From CAXXOK01 sp963675365 (GTDB taxonomy: Bacteria; Bacillota; Clostridia; Christensenellales; Aristaeellaceae): DNA of 64,000 bases. The stretch lies in the NCBI GenBank assembly GCA_963675365.2, contig CAXXVA010000003.1:62001-126000 (forward strand). The letters run 5' to 3'. Below, one piece after another: positions 34,911-45,374 of this stretch. Position 1 is the stretch's first letter. The number at the start of each line of letters is the position of its first letter. Below the pieces are notes generated by a model. That model was given only the letters and a program-made list of their open reading frames with translations. It made no database searches and was not told the origin of the DNA. The position numbers and the translations under genes were made by a program.

Positions 34911-34943
34911 CCCGCTGTCCGTTATAGTACAAGGGATAGCGGG
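34911..34943 (+). terminator. Weak hairpin after guaD
   Basis: CCCGCT-TCC paired with GGGA-AGCGGG across a 12-base loop; followed by AATTTC without a proper T-run. It lies in the 272-bp gap before serC, which otherwise holds the serC promoter. Confidence 0.35.
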
Positions 34944-34998
34944 AATTTCATGTATTGTATACCGGGACAAATTCTTCCATGCGGGTCAAAATTAGCAC

Positions 34999-35027
34999 TT
35001 GCATCCCAAAGCGATCTGTTGTATGAT
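34999..35027 (+). promoter_or_regulatory. Promoter of serC-serA
   Basis: TTGCAT (34,999-35,004), 17-bp spacer, TATGAT (35,022-35,027). The leader of about 75 bases has no T-box or other riboswitch I recognise. Confidence 0.65.
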
Positions 35028-35108
35028 AGCTGCAATCGGTACAAGAGCTGCCCATAGGGCGAAAAGCGTCCCGATCTATCCCAAAGACGTGATAAGGAGG
35101 AACGGACT

Positions 35109-36191
<1,083 letters not shown>

Positions 36192-36206
36192 ACCGGAGGA
36201 AAAGGC

Positions 36207-37379
36207 ATGTATAAAATCCAGACGCTGAACGCCATCTCGGACGTCATTCACGAATACCTTGGCGCGGACAACTACCTGATCGCCAAGGAAGAACCCGTAC
36301 CCGACGGTATCCTGGTCCGCTCCGCCGACATGCATTCCATGGCGCTGCCCGAAAGCCTGAAGGCTATCGCGCGCGCGGGCGCGGGCACCAACAACATCCC
36401 CATCGACGAGTGCACCAAACGCGGCATCGCCGTATTCAACACCCCGGGCGCCAACGCCAACGCCGTGGCGGAGCTTGTGGTCTGCGGTATGATGCTGTGC
36501 AGCCGCGATATCCCCGGCGGCATCGAGTGGGTCAAGTGCGATCTCAAGGGCAAGGGCGGCGACGTACCCAAGCTCGTGGAAAAGGGAAAGAGCCAGTTTG
36601 TCGGCCCCGAAGTGCGCGGCAAAACGCTTGGCGTCATCGGCCTTGGCGCCATCGGCGCGATCGTAGCCAACGCCGCTTCGCAGGGCCTGGGCATGAACGT
36701 AATCGGGTTTGATCCGTTCATTAGCGTCGAAAGCGCGTGGTCGTTGAGCCGCTCCATCAAGCGCTCCGCCAACATGGACGAGGTCTTCGCCCAGGCGGAT
36801 TACATCACCCTGCACGTACCGCTGACCGAGGGCACGCGCGGGTTGGTCAATCGGGAGAGCATCGCCAAAATGAAGGACGGCGTGCATATCTTGAACTTCA
36901 GCCGCGCCGGCCTGGTGGATTCGGCGGCGATGATCGAAGCGCTCGATTCGTGCAAGGCCGCGGGCTACGTGACCGATTTCCCGACCGACGAGCTGATCGG
37001 CGTGAAAAACGCCATCATGATCCCGCACCTTGGCGCCAGTACCCCCGAGAGCGAGGAAAACTGCGCCAGCATGGCGGCGATGGAGCTGAAGAACTATCTG
37101 GAGAACGGCCAAATCCAAAACTCCGTCAACCTGCCGGATATGATGCTTGGTTATAGCGAGGGCAGCCGCGTGCAGATCATTCACGACAACGTACCCAACA
37201 TGGTGTCCTCCATTTCGTCTGCCATCAGCGCAAAGCAGATCAACATCAACAACATGCTCAACAAAAGCCGTAAAGAGGTCGCCGTCACCGTGATGGAACT
37301 CGATACCCATCCCGACGAAGCGATGCTTACGGAAATCCGGGCCCTGCCCGGCGTGATCCGCATCCGGACGTTTGACTGA
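36207..37379 (+). CDS. serA: D-3-phosphoglycerate dehydrogenase
   Basis: A 390-residue NAD-dependent dehydrogenase starting serine synthesis. It has the substrate loop ARAGAGTNNIP, the Rossmann motif GVIGLGAIGAIVANAA, catalytic residues in the FSRAGLVD and PHLGASTPESEENC regions, and a C-terminal ACT-type regulatory domain (residues about 315-390, with MVSSISSAISAKQININNM). It is the short form without the intervening domain. GGAGG precedes the ATG and the gap to serC is 15 bases. The ACT domain suggests feedback by serine. A strong terminator follows. Confidence 0.96.
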   Translation: MYKIQTLNAISDVIHEYLGADNYLIAKEEPVPDGILVRSADMHSMALPESLKAIARAGAGTNNIPIDECTKRGIAVFNTPGANANAVAELVVCGMMLCSRDIPGGIEWVKCDLKGKGGDVPKLVEKGKSQFVGPEVRGKTLGVIGLGAIGAIVANAASQGLGMNVIGFDPFISVESAWSLSRSIKRSANMDEVFAQADYITLHVPLTEGTRGLVNRESIAKMKDGVHILNFSRAGLVDSAAMIEALDSCKAAGYVTDFPTDELIGVKNAIMIPHLGASTPESEENCASMAAMELKNYLENGQIQNSVNLPDMMLGYSEGSRVQIIHDNVPNMVSSISSAISAKQININNMLNKSRKEVAVTVMELDTHPDEAMLTEIRALPGVIRIRTFD

Positions 37380-37408
37380 AACCGAAGCGGAAAAAACAGA
37401 GAATAGGA

Positions 37409-37440
37409 AAAAACATGACGGCTAGCTGTCATGTTTTTTG
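37409..37440 (+). terminator. Intrinsic terminator of serC-serA
   Basis: AAAAAACATGACGGC paired around a short GCTAGC centre with GTCATGTTTTTT, ending in six T. Confidence 0.85.
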
Positions 37441-37485
37441 CTGTATCCTAAAAGCGTTGGAGAGGAAACAATAGGAGGCGGAATC

Positions 37486-37755
37486 ATGGAGAATAAAATT
37501 TGCCAGTGCTGCGCAATGCCCATGGAGACGGACGAGCTGCACGGTACGAACGCGGATGGAAGCCGGAACGAGGATTACTGCACATATTGCTTTGCCGGCG
37601 AGAGCATACAGTTCGACGTTACGATGGAGGAGATGGTCGAGGCCTGTGTGCCACACCTGACGCGTGCCGATCCTGCAATGACCGAGGACGCTGCCCGCAA
37701 GTACATGCGCGGTATCCTGCCGACGCTGAAATACTGGAAACAGAAAAGCGCATAA
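37486..37755 (+). CDS. Small putative zinc-ribbon protein
   Basis: An 89-residue protein resembling the Zn_ribbon_2 family. Residues 5-9 read CQCC and the second pair is DYCTYCF near residue 32, with the usual AMPMETDELHGTNADGSRNEDYC spacing. The C-terminal half (MEEMVEACVPHL..., AARKYMRGILPTLKYWK) is the helical tail shared by these small clostridial proteins. ATAGGAGG precedes the ATG. The family has no known function. It stands alone between two terminators. Confidence 0.8.
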   Translation: MENKICQCCAMPMETDELHGTNADGSRNEDYCTYCFAGESIQFDVTMEEMVEACVPHLTRADPAMTEDAARKYMRGILPTLKYWKQKSA

Positions 37756-37767
37756 CGGCTCCCTTAC

Positions 37768-37797
37768 ATAAAAAACGGGCGAACGCCCGTTTTTTAT
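37768..37797 (+). terminator. Intrinsic terminator of the zinc-ribbon gene
   Basis: ATAAAAAACGGGCG, loop AA, CGCCCGTTTTTTAT: near-perfect stem with six T. Confidence 0.85.
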
Positions 37798-37863
37798 GTA
37801 ATTGACAGGCGCTGCCCGCGCGCATATAGTGAAATACAGAATGAAAAAAAGCAGGTGAACGCC

Positions 37864-38859
37864 ATGAGCATGGACGCATACGCGGGCTATCTTCGTGAAC
37901 GGGGAACGGATGAAAGCGGTATACGGCGGCGGCTGGACGCGGTTTTGGCGTTTGACGCATGGCTTTTAGGGCAGGGCGCGGCCATGGAGACCGCCGGAGA
38001 GCGGGAGGCAAGGGGTTATGCCAAGCACTTGATCGGCATGCCCGCAAACGTACCCGAAACCTACGACGCCCTGTGCGAATACGCGGCCTTCAGCGGTCTT
38101 CGCGTGCTGTACGTGGCGTTCACGGAAATCACGGACTGCTACGGGGCCATGGAAATGCTGCGCGATACGATCGAAGAACGGTACGGCGCGGAACTCCGCG
38201 ACCGGATATTTACAGAACCGATCCCGCCGCTGGGCGCGGACGAGGCTGAACGCCTGCACTATACCAAGCGGATCAGCTGGCGCATGAACGCGCTGCTGAC
38301 GCCGGAGGAAGCGCACGCGGCGTGGTTTACGGTGCAGCACGGCATTCCCCGAAAATTCTGGAAGCAATACGATGAAAAACAAAAAGAGACGTTCGGCGCC
38401 TGCGCTTCGCCCGAAGCGCTGATCGGCGCGCTGGTGGAAGAACGAAGCGCAATGCTCAAGCGCCTGCACGCCGAAAACAAGCTTTGGTTCACCCAGGAGA
38501 TCACCAAAGACGCGCTTGCATACCTGCTCGGCAATCCCTATCTGCAACTGGGGGAGCACAACGGGCGCATGGGGATCGTCGTCACGAAGGTTCCCTACCA
38601 AACGCACAAGGCGCTGCACGCCAAAGATGAAAAAATGCGGCGCTACTACACTTGCCACTGCCCGCTGATACGCGAAGCCATCCGAAACGAGGAAACGCTT
38701 TCGGACGACGTGTGCTATTGCAGCCTCGGCCATGCCAGCCATTACCTGGCGGGTATCGGGCTTGAGGGACTGGAAGGCGAGGTCATAGAAAGCGCGGTCA
38801 AGGGCGACGCGCGCTGTAAATTTATATTCTATTTGCCGGAGGAAAGCCCGGCCTTATAA
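37864..38859 (+). CDS. Uncharacterised protein with C-terminal CxC...CxC V4R-like domain
   Basis: About 331 residues, no signal or membrane segment. The first 30 residues look like a short helical dimerisation piece (YAGYLRERGTDESGIRRRL). The last 90 residues hold YYTCHCPLIREAIR, DDVCYCSLGHASHY and a final GDARCKFIFYLP, a pattern I associate with V4R-like or L-2-aminothiazoline-carboxylate-hydrolase-like domains (DUF6144 type), where cysteines bind metal or small molecules. No enzyme activity can be assigned. The start at 37,864 is preceded by GCAGGTG; a GTG three codons upstream is possible. Its stop overlaps the converging CvpA gene by six bases. Confidence 0.6.
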   Translation: MSMDAYAGYLRERGTDESGIRRRLDAVLAFDAWLLGQGAAMETAGEREARGYAKHLIGMPANVPETYDALCEYAAFSGLRVLYVAFTEITDCYGAMEMLRDTIEERYGAELRDRIFTEPIPPLGADEAERLHYTKRISWRMNALLTPEEAHAAWFTVQHGIPRKFWKQYDEKQKETFGACASPEALIGALVEERSAMLKRLHAENKLWFTQEITKDALAYLLGNPYLQLGEHNGRMGIVVTKVPYQTHKALHAKDEKMRRYYTCHCPLIREAIRNEETLSDDVCYCSLGHASHYLAGIGLEGLEGEVIESAVKGDARCKFIFYLPEESPAL

Positions 38860-39567
38860 ATGCCGGTTCATGATGGAAATCACCAGATTGCCGTTTTGGA
38901 AGATGCCCGCCAGCACGCTTTCATTGATGAGCTGCTGGAAGTTTTCCATCGGGATCAGGCTTTGCAGCACCGGCATCGCCGTGAAGACCACAAAGCAGAT
39001 CACCGTGCCGATGGCAAAGCCGAACAGCCCGCCGGCCAGCCAGTCCAGCTGTTTTAAAATCGGGAAGCGGAACACGGACTTCAGCAGATTGATCAGGATC
39101 GTGATCACCAGAAAGCTTAACGCAAAGCATACGATGAAGCTCAGCACGTTGATGCTCACGGAAATAATGGTCTGGTTGACGTAATCGCCAACGTTGGTCG
39201 CCAGGTTGCCCAGCGGCGAAAACGCCTGCTGCGCCAGGTTTTCGCTTAACAGCCTCCCCAGCGGATCGGGGAGGTTTGCTTTACTGACGATATCGGAAAT
39301 CCCGGTGGAATTGAGTGTATTGACGGCAAGGCTTGACAGGTCCAAATCGCCCAGAACGCTCCCCGAATCGGTATAACCCGACAGCATGCGGACGATCTGG
39401 GGGTTGGAGGCTACGGCGTCGGCAAGCTTGGGAAACAGCCAAAACGACGCGGCAAACGACAAAAGACATCCGCCGAGGTTTAACAGCGACTGTAAAAACC
39501 CGCGGTAGAAGCCGAACAATGTGAAAACCATGATGAGGATCACAATGCCGTAGTCGATCAGGTTCAA
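38854..39567 (-). CDS. CvpA-family membrane protein
   Basis: A 237-residue protein with about four membrane segments: YGIVILIMVFTLFGFYRGF at the start (with the family GFxxG turn), a second after residue 25, and two in the C-terminal half (VLSFIVCFALSFLVITILINLL, then WLAGGLFGFAIGTVICFVVFTA). The CvpA family is known from colicin V production and envelope or biofilm traits. The start is TTG with GGAGG 7 bases upstream. It follows the DUF5711 gene by 18 bases, the two forming an operon. Confidence 0.85.
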   Translation of the reverse strand: MNLIDYGIVILIMVFTLFGFYRGFLQSLLNLGGCLLSFAASFWLFPKLADAVASNPQIVRMLSGYTDSGSVLGDLDLSSLAVNTLNSTGISDIVSKANLPDPLGRLLSENLAQQAFSPLGNLATNVGDYVNQTIISVSINVLSFIVCFALSFLVITILINLLKSVFRFPILKQLDWLAGGLFGFAIGTVICFVVFTAMPVLQSLIPMENFQQLINESVLAGIFQNGNLVISIMNRHL

Positions 39568-39585
39568 AGCGTTTCCTCCGTTTTA

Positions 39586-40713
39586 TCAGCGCGAGGCGCT
39601 TGGCAGGGTGAGCACGTACACGTCGTTGCCGCAGGCGACCAGGATGTTGCCGCCCTCCAACGTGCCCATAAAGTGTGTGGCGTCCGCATCCATAGGCAGG
39701 TCGTAATCGGTGAAGCGGTTGTCGCCCACGGCGGCGCGGTACAGCGTATCGCTGCTGAGGGCGTAGATGTTCTTGTTCCATACCGTCGCCCCGATGCAGG
39801 TATCGGGCAGGCTGTACTGGCGGTCGTCGTCGCCCTGAATCAGGCGCAGCTCGCGGATATCGAACACGCTGTCGGTCTGCGAGGTCGGCGCGAACAGGAT
39901 CAGCGCGTCGCCGCGCGTGGGAACCTCGGAAGCCATCAGCTTCCAGCCGTAGACCAGAACGCTCGAGGTGGTATTTTCCTTGCCGCGGTAGTCAAAAGCC
40001 AGCATTTTACGGGTGTTGATGACGTGCAGAACGCTGTTTTCAAACAGCACCGCGTAGGTGATCGGCTCGCCCAGCGATACCGAGCCCGTGTTCATTTTGC
40101 CGACCTCGAAGGTGTTCAGTATCGTATTGGCCGCCGTGCCGTAAATGTCCAGCGCAAGCGTCCACATATATTCGCCGTTTTTGCCGTAGAAGCCGACGTC
40201 CAACAGCATCAAGTACTCATAGGCGTCGGTTTCCATGTCCATGTGCGCGCCGTAGTGGTCCTTGACCAAAAGGGTCGGGTTGGTGTCGTCGCCGACGACC
40301 GCAGCTACGTACTGCTTGCCGATGCGCGCAAACTGGATGGTCTCGCCCAGGTTATCGTTATAGGTGGAGTTCCCGTTTTTATCGATGACGTATATGGTGG
40401 AACCCGTCCACGCGGCGATATACTCTTCCCCGGCGGAAAAGCCCGCGTCGTTACCGATCTGGAACGACCAGCGCACCGTGCCGGTGGCACTCATGCAGTG
40501 GATGCTCACGCCGTCGTAAAGCAGCACGTACGGGCCGAAGGGCTTGATGTTTTCGGAGTAGTCGCATGGCAGGCGGTAAGCCTTCACCTTGGTCACGGGC
40601 ACGGTGCCCAGCAGCGATACGACCAGGATCACCAAAACGGCGACGATCGAAATCGCTACCGCCAGAATCCCGATCAGCTGCCAGCGCTTGCGCGCGGCCT
40701 TTTTTCTCTGCAT
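39586..40713 (-). CDS. DUF5711-family membrane-anchored beta-propeller-like protein
   Basis: A 375-residue protein with a short basic N-terminus, one membrane anchor (LIGILAVAISIVAVLVILVVSLL) and an outside domain of repeated beta-blades. The blades look like KPFGPYVLLYDGVSIHCMSATGTVRWSFQIG, then EYIAAWTGSTIYVIDKNG, then QYVAAVVGDDTNPTLLVKD, in the manner of PQQ/WD-like propellers. The function of the family is unknown. It is the first gene of an operon with cvpA, transcribed from a promoter at 40,764. Confidence 0.78.
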   Translation of the reverse strand: MQRKKAARKRWQLIGILAVAISIVAVLVILVVSLLGTVPVTKVKAYRLPCDYSENIKPFGPYVLLYDGVSIHCMSATGTVRWSFQIGNDAGFSAGEEYIAAWTGSTIYVIDKNGNSTYNDNLGETIQFARIGKQYVAAVVGDDTNPTLLVKDHYGAHMDMETDAYEYLMLLDVGFYGKNGEYMWTLALDIYGTAANTILNTFEVGKMNTGSVSLGEPITYAVLFENSVLHVINTRKMLAFDYRGKENTTSSVLVYGWKLMASEVPTRGDALILFAPTSQTDSVFDIRELRLIQGDDDRQYSLPDTCIGATVWNKNIYALSSDTLYRAAVGDNRFTDYDLPMDADATHFMGTLEGGNILVACGNDVYVLTLPSASR

Positions 40714-40763
40714 TGCGCCTTGCCCTTTCCATACCCGCCGGTACCATAGCCGTCCTGAACAGT

Positions 40764-40792
40764 ATTATATCCAAAACCCGCCGCCAATACAA
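40764..40792 (-). promoter_or_regulatory. Promoter of the DUF5711-cvpA operon
   Basis: Minus strand TTGTAT (40,787-40,792), 17-bp spacer, TATAAT (40,764-40,769). Confidence 0.6.
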
Positions 40793-40915
40793 CCCGTGGC
40801 GGGTATGGCGCGTCTTTGTTACACCTGGCACAGCGCCGGGGCGGAGGGGCTTGCAAGCCGTGCGCGGGCTGGTTTATGCGGTGTTTTGAAAGGGGAAAAC
40901 GCCCGGCTCCGCGGT

Positions 40916-40944
40916 TTGACAGTCCCCTCAAAAGGCGATAAAAT
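40916..40944 (+). promoter_or_regulatory. Promoter of the DUF6020-like gene
   Basis: TTGACA (40,916-40,921), 17-bp spacer, TAAAAT (40,939-40,944), 37 bases before the GTG start. Confidence 0.65.
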
Positions 40945-40980
40945 ACAGGAAAAGGACGGCTGAATAGGGGGGAGACCGCA

Positions 40981-42489
40981 GTGGAGAATCGCCGCGGGGC
41001 AGGCAAGGCGGTATTGCTTGTTTTGTGCTGGATTCTTTCGTTTGCGGCCATGTCCATTTCACTGTACGAAAAGACCTGGTTCTCGTTTTTTATGCAGGTA
41101 TTCGTGCCTGTGATGCTGATTTTCGGGTATCTGTCCCTGTGGACGATCCCGCGCGTGTTTATGCATTGGCAGCTTTGGATTGCCGCGGCCGTGTTTGCCG
41201 CCGCGACGACCATCGGCGCGAGCTTCGATCATGCCGGGACGATGGAACTCGTTACAGGGCAGATCTGGAAGGCGCTGCTCTACTTTCTGGGCCGCGTAAC
41301 AGCATTTTACATGGGCATGGTGCTCGCCCTGGAAGTGATGAAAAAAGGCGGGCCGCCGCACAGGCGCTATCCCGCGGGACTGTACGCGCTGTTTGTGCTT
41401 CTGTGCTGGCTTCCGTACCTGGTCGCGCTGTGGCCGGGTTCGGTGTCCGACGGGGCGGCCATGCAAATGAAGGAACTCTCCGGCGCTGTGGCGCTTAGCG
41501 CGACTAGGCCACTTCTGCAAACTGGCCTGACCGGGCTTGCCGTGTGGATAGGGCAGGGCGTCTTCGGCACTGCGGACGCGGCGGTCGCCCTGTATGGTAT
41601 CGTGCAGGCGCTTTTGATGGCGTGGCTGATCGGGCGCATCGTATCGATGATCGCGGAAGGCGGCGCGCCCAGGTGGCTGTTGCTTACGTCGCTGTTCTTC
41701 TTTGCGCTGTGTCCGGTGTTCCCGCTGTACGCGTTCGCTGTCTCCGCCGATACGAGCTTCGCCCTGGCGGCGCTGTGGCTGATGACCGCCGTCTGGCGCG
41801 CCGTTCGCGGCAAAAACCAAACACGGTGGGATATCGTCTCCTTAAGCGTCAGCGCGGTGCTGTGTACGCTGTTCAGCAGGTTTGGCATACTGGTTGCCTT
41901 GGGATCGCTTGCCGTACTGCTTATATGGTCGCTGCTGCGCCGCAGGGTGTTCCTGTGGAGCGCGGTTTACGCGCTGGCCTGTGCGGCCTGTGCGTGGATG
42001 ATTCTGCATGGAGCGCTGCTGCCGCATTTGGCGCTGGCAGGCGGCATACAGGCAGGCGTTCATCAGGCGGCGGGGCAGGGCGCGGCGCTGCACTACGGCT
42101 ATCTGATGCCGGGCTTCGTATCCGGCGTCAGTCCCACGTTTATCTTCGGATCGGAGGGCGTGCTGAGCCAGAGCACGGCCGCCATGGCGACGGTATTTTC
42201 GCGGCTTCTAACCTATGCGCCGTTCCGCATTCTGGCTTCGCCGGGACTGTACGGCTGGATCGCGCTGTTTACGCTGGCCGTGGTGCTCGCCCGGAAACGG
42301 TGGGACGCGCTTGTGTACCTTGCCGTGCCGCTTTTGGCGCTTGCCGGCTGCTTTGTATCGGACGTCAACGGGGCCATGGGCTATGCGCTGCCGGTGTGCG
42401 CCCTCGCGCCGGCAATGCTTGCCGCGGCCGCCCGGGCGGTGCGGCGGGAACCGCGGCATGAATTTACTGAGACAGGAGAACCTTTATGA
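40981..42489 (+). CDS. Multi-pass membrane protein, DUF6020/GT-C-like
   Basis: A 502-residue integral membrane protein with about twelve hydrophobic segments. The block CWLPYLVALWPGSVSDGAAMQMKEL after the fourth or fifth segment is the signature I know from DUF6020-type proteins, thought to be GT-C glycosyltransferases that use polyprenyl-linked sugars; the acidic residue after the membrane segment would be catalytic. That role is inferred. The start is GTG with GGGGGGAG upstream. It overlaps the zinc-ribbon/YIP1-like gene by four bases. Confidence 0.65.
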   Translation: MENRRGAGKAVLLVLCWILSFAAMSISLYEKTWFSFFMQVFVPVMLIFGYLSLWTIPRVFMHWQLWIAAAVFAAATTIGASFDHAGTMELVTGQIWKALLYFLGRVTAFYMGMVLALEVMKKGGPPHRRYPAGLYALFVLLCWLPYLVALWPGSVSDGAAMQMKELSGAVALSATRPLLQTGLTGLAVWIGQGVFGTADAAVALYGIVQALLMAWLIGRIVSMIAEGGAPRWLLLTSLFFFALCPVFPLYAFAVSADTSFALAALWLMTAVWRAVRGKNQTRWDIVSLSVSAVLCTLFSRFGILVALGSLAVLLIWSLLRRRVFLWSAVYALACAACAWMILHGALLPHLALAGGIQAGVHQAAGQGAALHYGYLMPGFVSGVSPTFIFGSEGVLSQSTAAMATVFSRLLTYAPFRILASPGLYGWIALFTLAVVLARKRWDALVYLAVPLLALAGCFVSDVNGAMGYALPVCALAPAMLAAAARAVRREPRHEFTETGEPL

Positions 42490-43481
42490 TGAGATGTATC
42501 GTCTGCGGCAATATGCTGCCCCCGGGCGCCGTGCAGTGCCCGGTTTGCGGCGCGAGGGCGGACGGCGTGCAGAATGAACCACGCTACCCAAACAACAATC
42601 CGCAAGCGAACGACGGGTACGGCTTTGCCGCGGACGACGCGCAAAACACGCAGAACCGCTACGCCACGCCGGCGTTCCACACCTACCGCAAGCAGATGCT
42701 CACGGGCTTCCCGCAGAATCAGGAAGCGAACTACCAGGGGCAGCCCCGGGACGGTTTTTCGGCCGGCAGCGCGCTGGTGCGCGCCCTGTCCGATCTGCCC
42801 CAGGTTGTCCGCAGCGCGTTTTCGGACCCGATGGGAACCCTGCAGGGGATGGTCCGCCGGGACGACCGCTTGACCGGCGGGGTGATGGTCGTGCTTTCGC
42901 TTATTCTCGCGTTTCTGGCCGGGATGATTTTGACCAGCGGCGCGCTTGGCACGCTGTTTTCGGCGATGAGCGGGCTGACCGGCCTGCAGCTGGCCGACAG
43001 CACGGCGAGCCTCAACCAGGGGGTCGGCTATCTGGCGGGCAAGATCGCCCTGCCTGTGGGCGGCATTGCGGCGTTGTGCCAGCTGATCGCCGCGCTGATC
43101 CCGGTCGTGGTCGCGTCGGCGTACCTGAACCTGCTCAAACAGCAGCGGTTCTCGTTTGTTTTGGTTTCGGGTTTGACCGCGATCATCACGCTGCCCAACG
43201 TGCTGGCGCTGCTGCTTGCGGCGGTGTTCGGCCTGATTACGCCGTATCTGGCGCTGGGTGTGTTGTTTTTCGGGCAGATTATCAGCTACGTGCTGCTGTG
43301 CAACATCGTCGTGCGGCTTGTTGATACGGAACCCGCCAGAACGGTGCCGGTGCAGGCGTCGTTGATTTGCTTTTCGGAACTTCTAAAAATCATTCTGATC
43401 GCCGTGATCGGCGGCGCGATGATGAGCGGGGTCGTGCAGACGCTTTCGGGCCTGACGAGCTCAGTAAGCGGTCTACTCTAA
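42486..43481 (+). CDS. Zinc-ribbon membrane protein (YIP1-like)
   Basis: A 331-residue protein. The N-terminal zinc ribbon is RCIVCGNMLPPGAVQCPVCGA (two CxxC pairs), followed by a disordered Asn/Gln-rich linker (residues 30-100). The C-terminal half has five or six membrane segments (for example GVMVVLSLILAFLAGMILTSG and VLALLLAAVFGLITPYLALGVLFF), like YIP1-type proteins. The ribbon would face the cytoplasm. Function unknown. It starts in an ATGA overlap with the previous membrane protein and converges with the GH13 gene, overlapping its end by nine bases. Confidence 0.75.
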   Translation: MMRCIVCGNMLPPGAVQCPVCGARADGVQNEPRYPNNNPQANDGYGFAADDAQNTQNRYATPAFHTYRKQMLTGFPQNQEANYQGQPRDGFSAGSALVRALSDLPQVVRSAFSDPMGTLQGMVRRDDRLTGGVMVVLSLILAFLAGMILTSGALGTLFSAMSGLTGLQLADSTASLNQGVGYLAGKIALPVGGIAALCQLIAALIPVVVASAYLNLLKQQRFSFVLVSGLTAIITLPNVLALLLAAVFGLITPYLALGVLFFGQIISYVLLCNIVVRLVDTEPARTVPVQASLICFSELLKIILIAVIGGAMMSGVVQTLSGLTSSVSGLL

Positions 43482-45221
43482 GATCATACCTTCGTACGCG
43501 TTGAGCCGGATATGCACGCTGCCCTTTTCGACGGGCAGCTTTTTTTGCGCATAGAGGTCGGTCAGCTCCGGCTTGCCTTTGAGCGCATCGGGCAGGAGCA
43601 CAAGGGCGTCTATCGCCTCCGCGCCGGTATTGAGCACGCAGAGCACGTGCCGGTCGTCTGTATAGCGTTCGTAGGCGTACAGACCGTTGTTGAAAACCTT
43701 CCAAGTTTTAAACGCGCCAAGCCGCAGGGCGTCGCTGCCCTGCCGCAGATGCGCAAGCGTCTTGAAATGCGCGAGGGTCTCGTTGTTTTCCGTCCAGTCC
43801 CAGCGCATGGGGCGACGGTTGTCCGGGTCGGGCCCACCCTCCATGCCCAGCTCGTCGCCGTAATAGATGATGGGGATGCCCATGCCCGTGAACTGGAAGA
43901 ACGCCGCGGCATAAAGCTTTCGCTTGTCGCCGCCAGCACGGGTCAGGAAACGCTCGGTATCGTGCGAGCCCAGGAAGGTCCACAGCACGTCCTGGTTGCG
44001 CTTGGGGTAAAGCATCGCCGCGTCGTTGACGGACGCGTCGAAGGTTTTTAAATCGATTGACTGTTTGGCAAAGCGTTTCCACAGGCTGCGGCTGAGCATG
44101 TAGTGCATCGTCGCGTCGAACTGGTCGCCGATGGAAATCCACTGGCGGCTGTCGTCCCAGCACTCGGCGATAATCAGGCATTCGGGATTCAGGCGCTTCA
44201 TTTCGCGGTGGAAATCACCCCAGAAGGCGGGGTACACCTCGGGGCTCACATCCAGCCGCCAGCCGTCCGCGTGACATTCTTCCAGCCAGTATTTTCCGAC
44301 CTTCATAAAATAGTCCGCGCAGGCGGCGTTTTGCAGGTTCAGCTTGGGCATCTGCGGCGTGTGCCCGAACGCCCGGTAGCCGAACGGTTCCAGATCGTCA
44401 AAAAAGAACCAGTCGCTGTACTCGCTGTGCTCGCCTTTTTCCTGCGCGTCTTTGAAAGGCGCAAAGCCCGTGCCGCAGTGGTTGAACACGCCGTCGAGCA
44501 TCACACGGATGCCCTGCGCGTGGGCTTCGTCGCACAGGGCTTTAAAGTCGTCCAGCGTACCCAGCAGCGGATCGATCTGATAATAATCGAAGGTATTGTA
44601 GCGGTGCGCGCTGTCGCTTACAAAGATAGGGGTGGTGTAGAGCATCTGCACGCCCAGGTCTTTCAGGTACGGCAGAGCGGCGCGGATGCCGCTCAGGTTG
44701 CCGCCGAAGCGGTATTCCGACTGCACGCGATCGGAGGTCCAGGGCTCCAGCCCGTCCTCCTGTCCGCCTTCGCGGCGGAAGCGGTCGGGGAACACCTGAT
44801 AGCCCACGCAGCCGCGCGCCCAGTCCGGCATCGGCGCGGGGGGATAGGCGTAGGAGAACGCGAAGCACTCGGAGATATCGTCAAAGCTCTGTTCTCCGGT
44901 GCGCAGCCCCGTGCCGTCCAGCTTGTACACGCGTCCGCCGTCGGCATAGAACAAAAACAGGTATTTAAGCCTTGGGTCGCGCACGGCAAAGACCGCCTCG
45001 TAATAGTCAAACATCTTCGTACGGAACTGGAGGGTCATATCGATCAGCGCGCCCGCGCCGAAGGGATCGGATAAATTATAGTGATTGGCGGTTTTCAAGA
45101 CTACCCGGTCAAAATCGCCCCGTGCCGTGCGCACGCGGATGACGATGCGTCCGTCCGGCGCCGTGTGCCGGTACTCCAGCCACGGCATGTGGTAAATCGC
45201 GCTCAGGTTCAAGTTTTTCAT
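43473..45221 (-). CDS. Neopullulanase-like alpha-glucanase (GH13)
   Basis: A 582-residue intracellular enzyme without a signal peptide. The N-terminal 120 residues form a CBM34-type domain (IVIRVRTARGDFDRVVL). The TIM barrel then shows VGYQVFPDRFRR, LDGVFNHCG, GWRLDVSPEVYPAFW (nucleophile Asp), LIIAECWDDS (acid/base Glu) and FLGSHDTERFL (stabilising Asp), and ends in a beta-sandwich. These are the marks of GH13_20 cyclomaltodextrinase/neopullulanase/maltogenic amylase. It should degrade imported maltodextrins or cyclodextrins. It stands alone, with no maltose transporter nearby. Confidence 0.92.
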   Translation of the reverse strand: MKNLNLSAIYHMPWLEYRHTAPDGRIVIRVRTARGDFDRVVLKTANHYNLSDPFGAGALIDMTLQFRTKMFDYYEAVFAVRDPRLKYLFLFYADGGRVYKLDGTGLRTGEQSFDDISECFAFSYAYPPAPMPDWARGCVGYQVFPDRFRREGGQEDGLEPWTSDRVQSEYRFGGNLSGIRAALPYLKDLGVQMLYTTPIFVSDSAHRYNTFDYYQIDPLLGTLDDFKALCDEAHAQGIRVMLDGVFNHCGTGFAPFKDAQEKGEHSEYSDWFFFDDLEPFGYRAFGHTPQMPKLNLQNAACADYFMKVGKYWLEECHADGWRLDVSPEVYPAFWGDFHREMKRLNPECLIIAECWDDSRQWISIGDQFDATMHYMLSRSLWKRFAKQSIDLKTFDASVNDAAMLYPKRNQDVLWTFLGSHDTERFLTRAGGDKRKLYAAAFFQFTGMGIPIIYYGDELGMEGGPDPDNRRPMRWDWTENNETLAHFKTLAHLRQGSDALRLGAFKTWKVFNNGLYAYERYTDDRHVLCVLNTGAEAIDALVLLPDALKGKPELTDLYAQKKLPVEKGSVHIRLNAYEGMILE

Positions 45222-45342
45222 GCTTCGTCCCCCTTACGAAAATCATCGTAGCTTGTGAGGGCAAGCGTGTCAAGAGAAGAATGAGATGCTGAAGACATCC
45301 GCCTTTGAGTTCCCGATTGGAGACGTTGCCCCTGAACCCATG

Positions 45343-45374
45343 CAAAATGCCGCGCCTTTCAGCGTGGCATTTTG
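45343..45374 (-). terminator. Terminator of clpB
   Basis: CAAAATGCCGCGC (45,343-45,355) pairs with GCGTGGCATTTTG (45,362-45,374) with a single G-U pair; 6-base loop. Confidence 0.75.
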
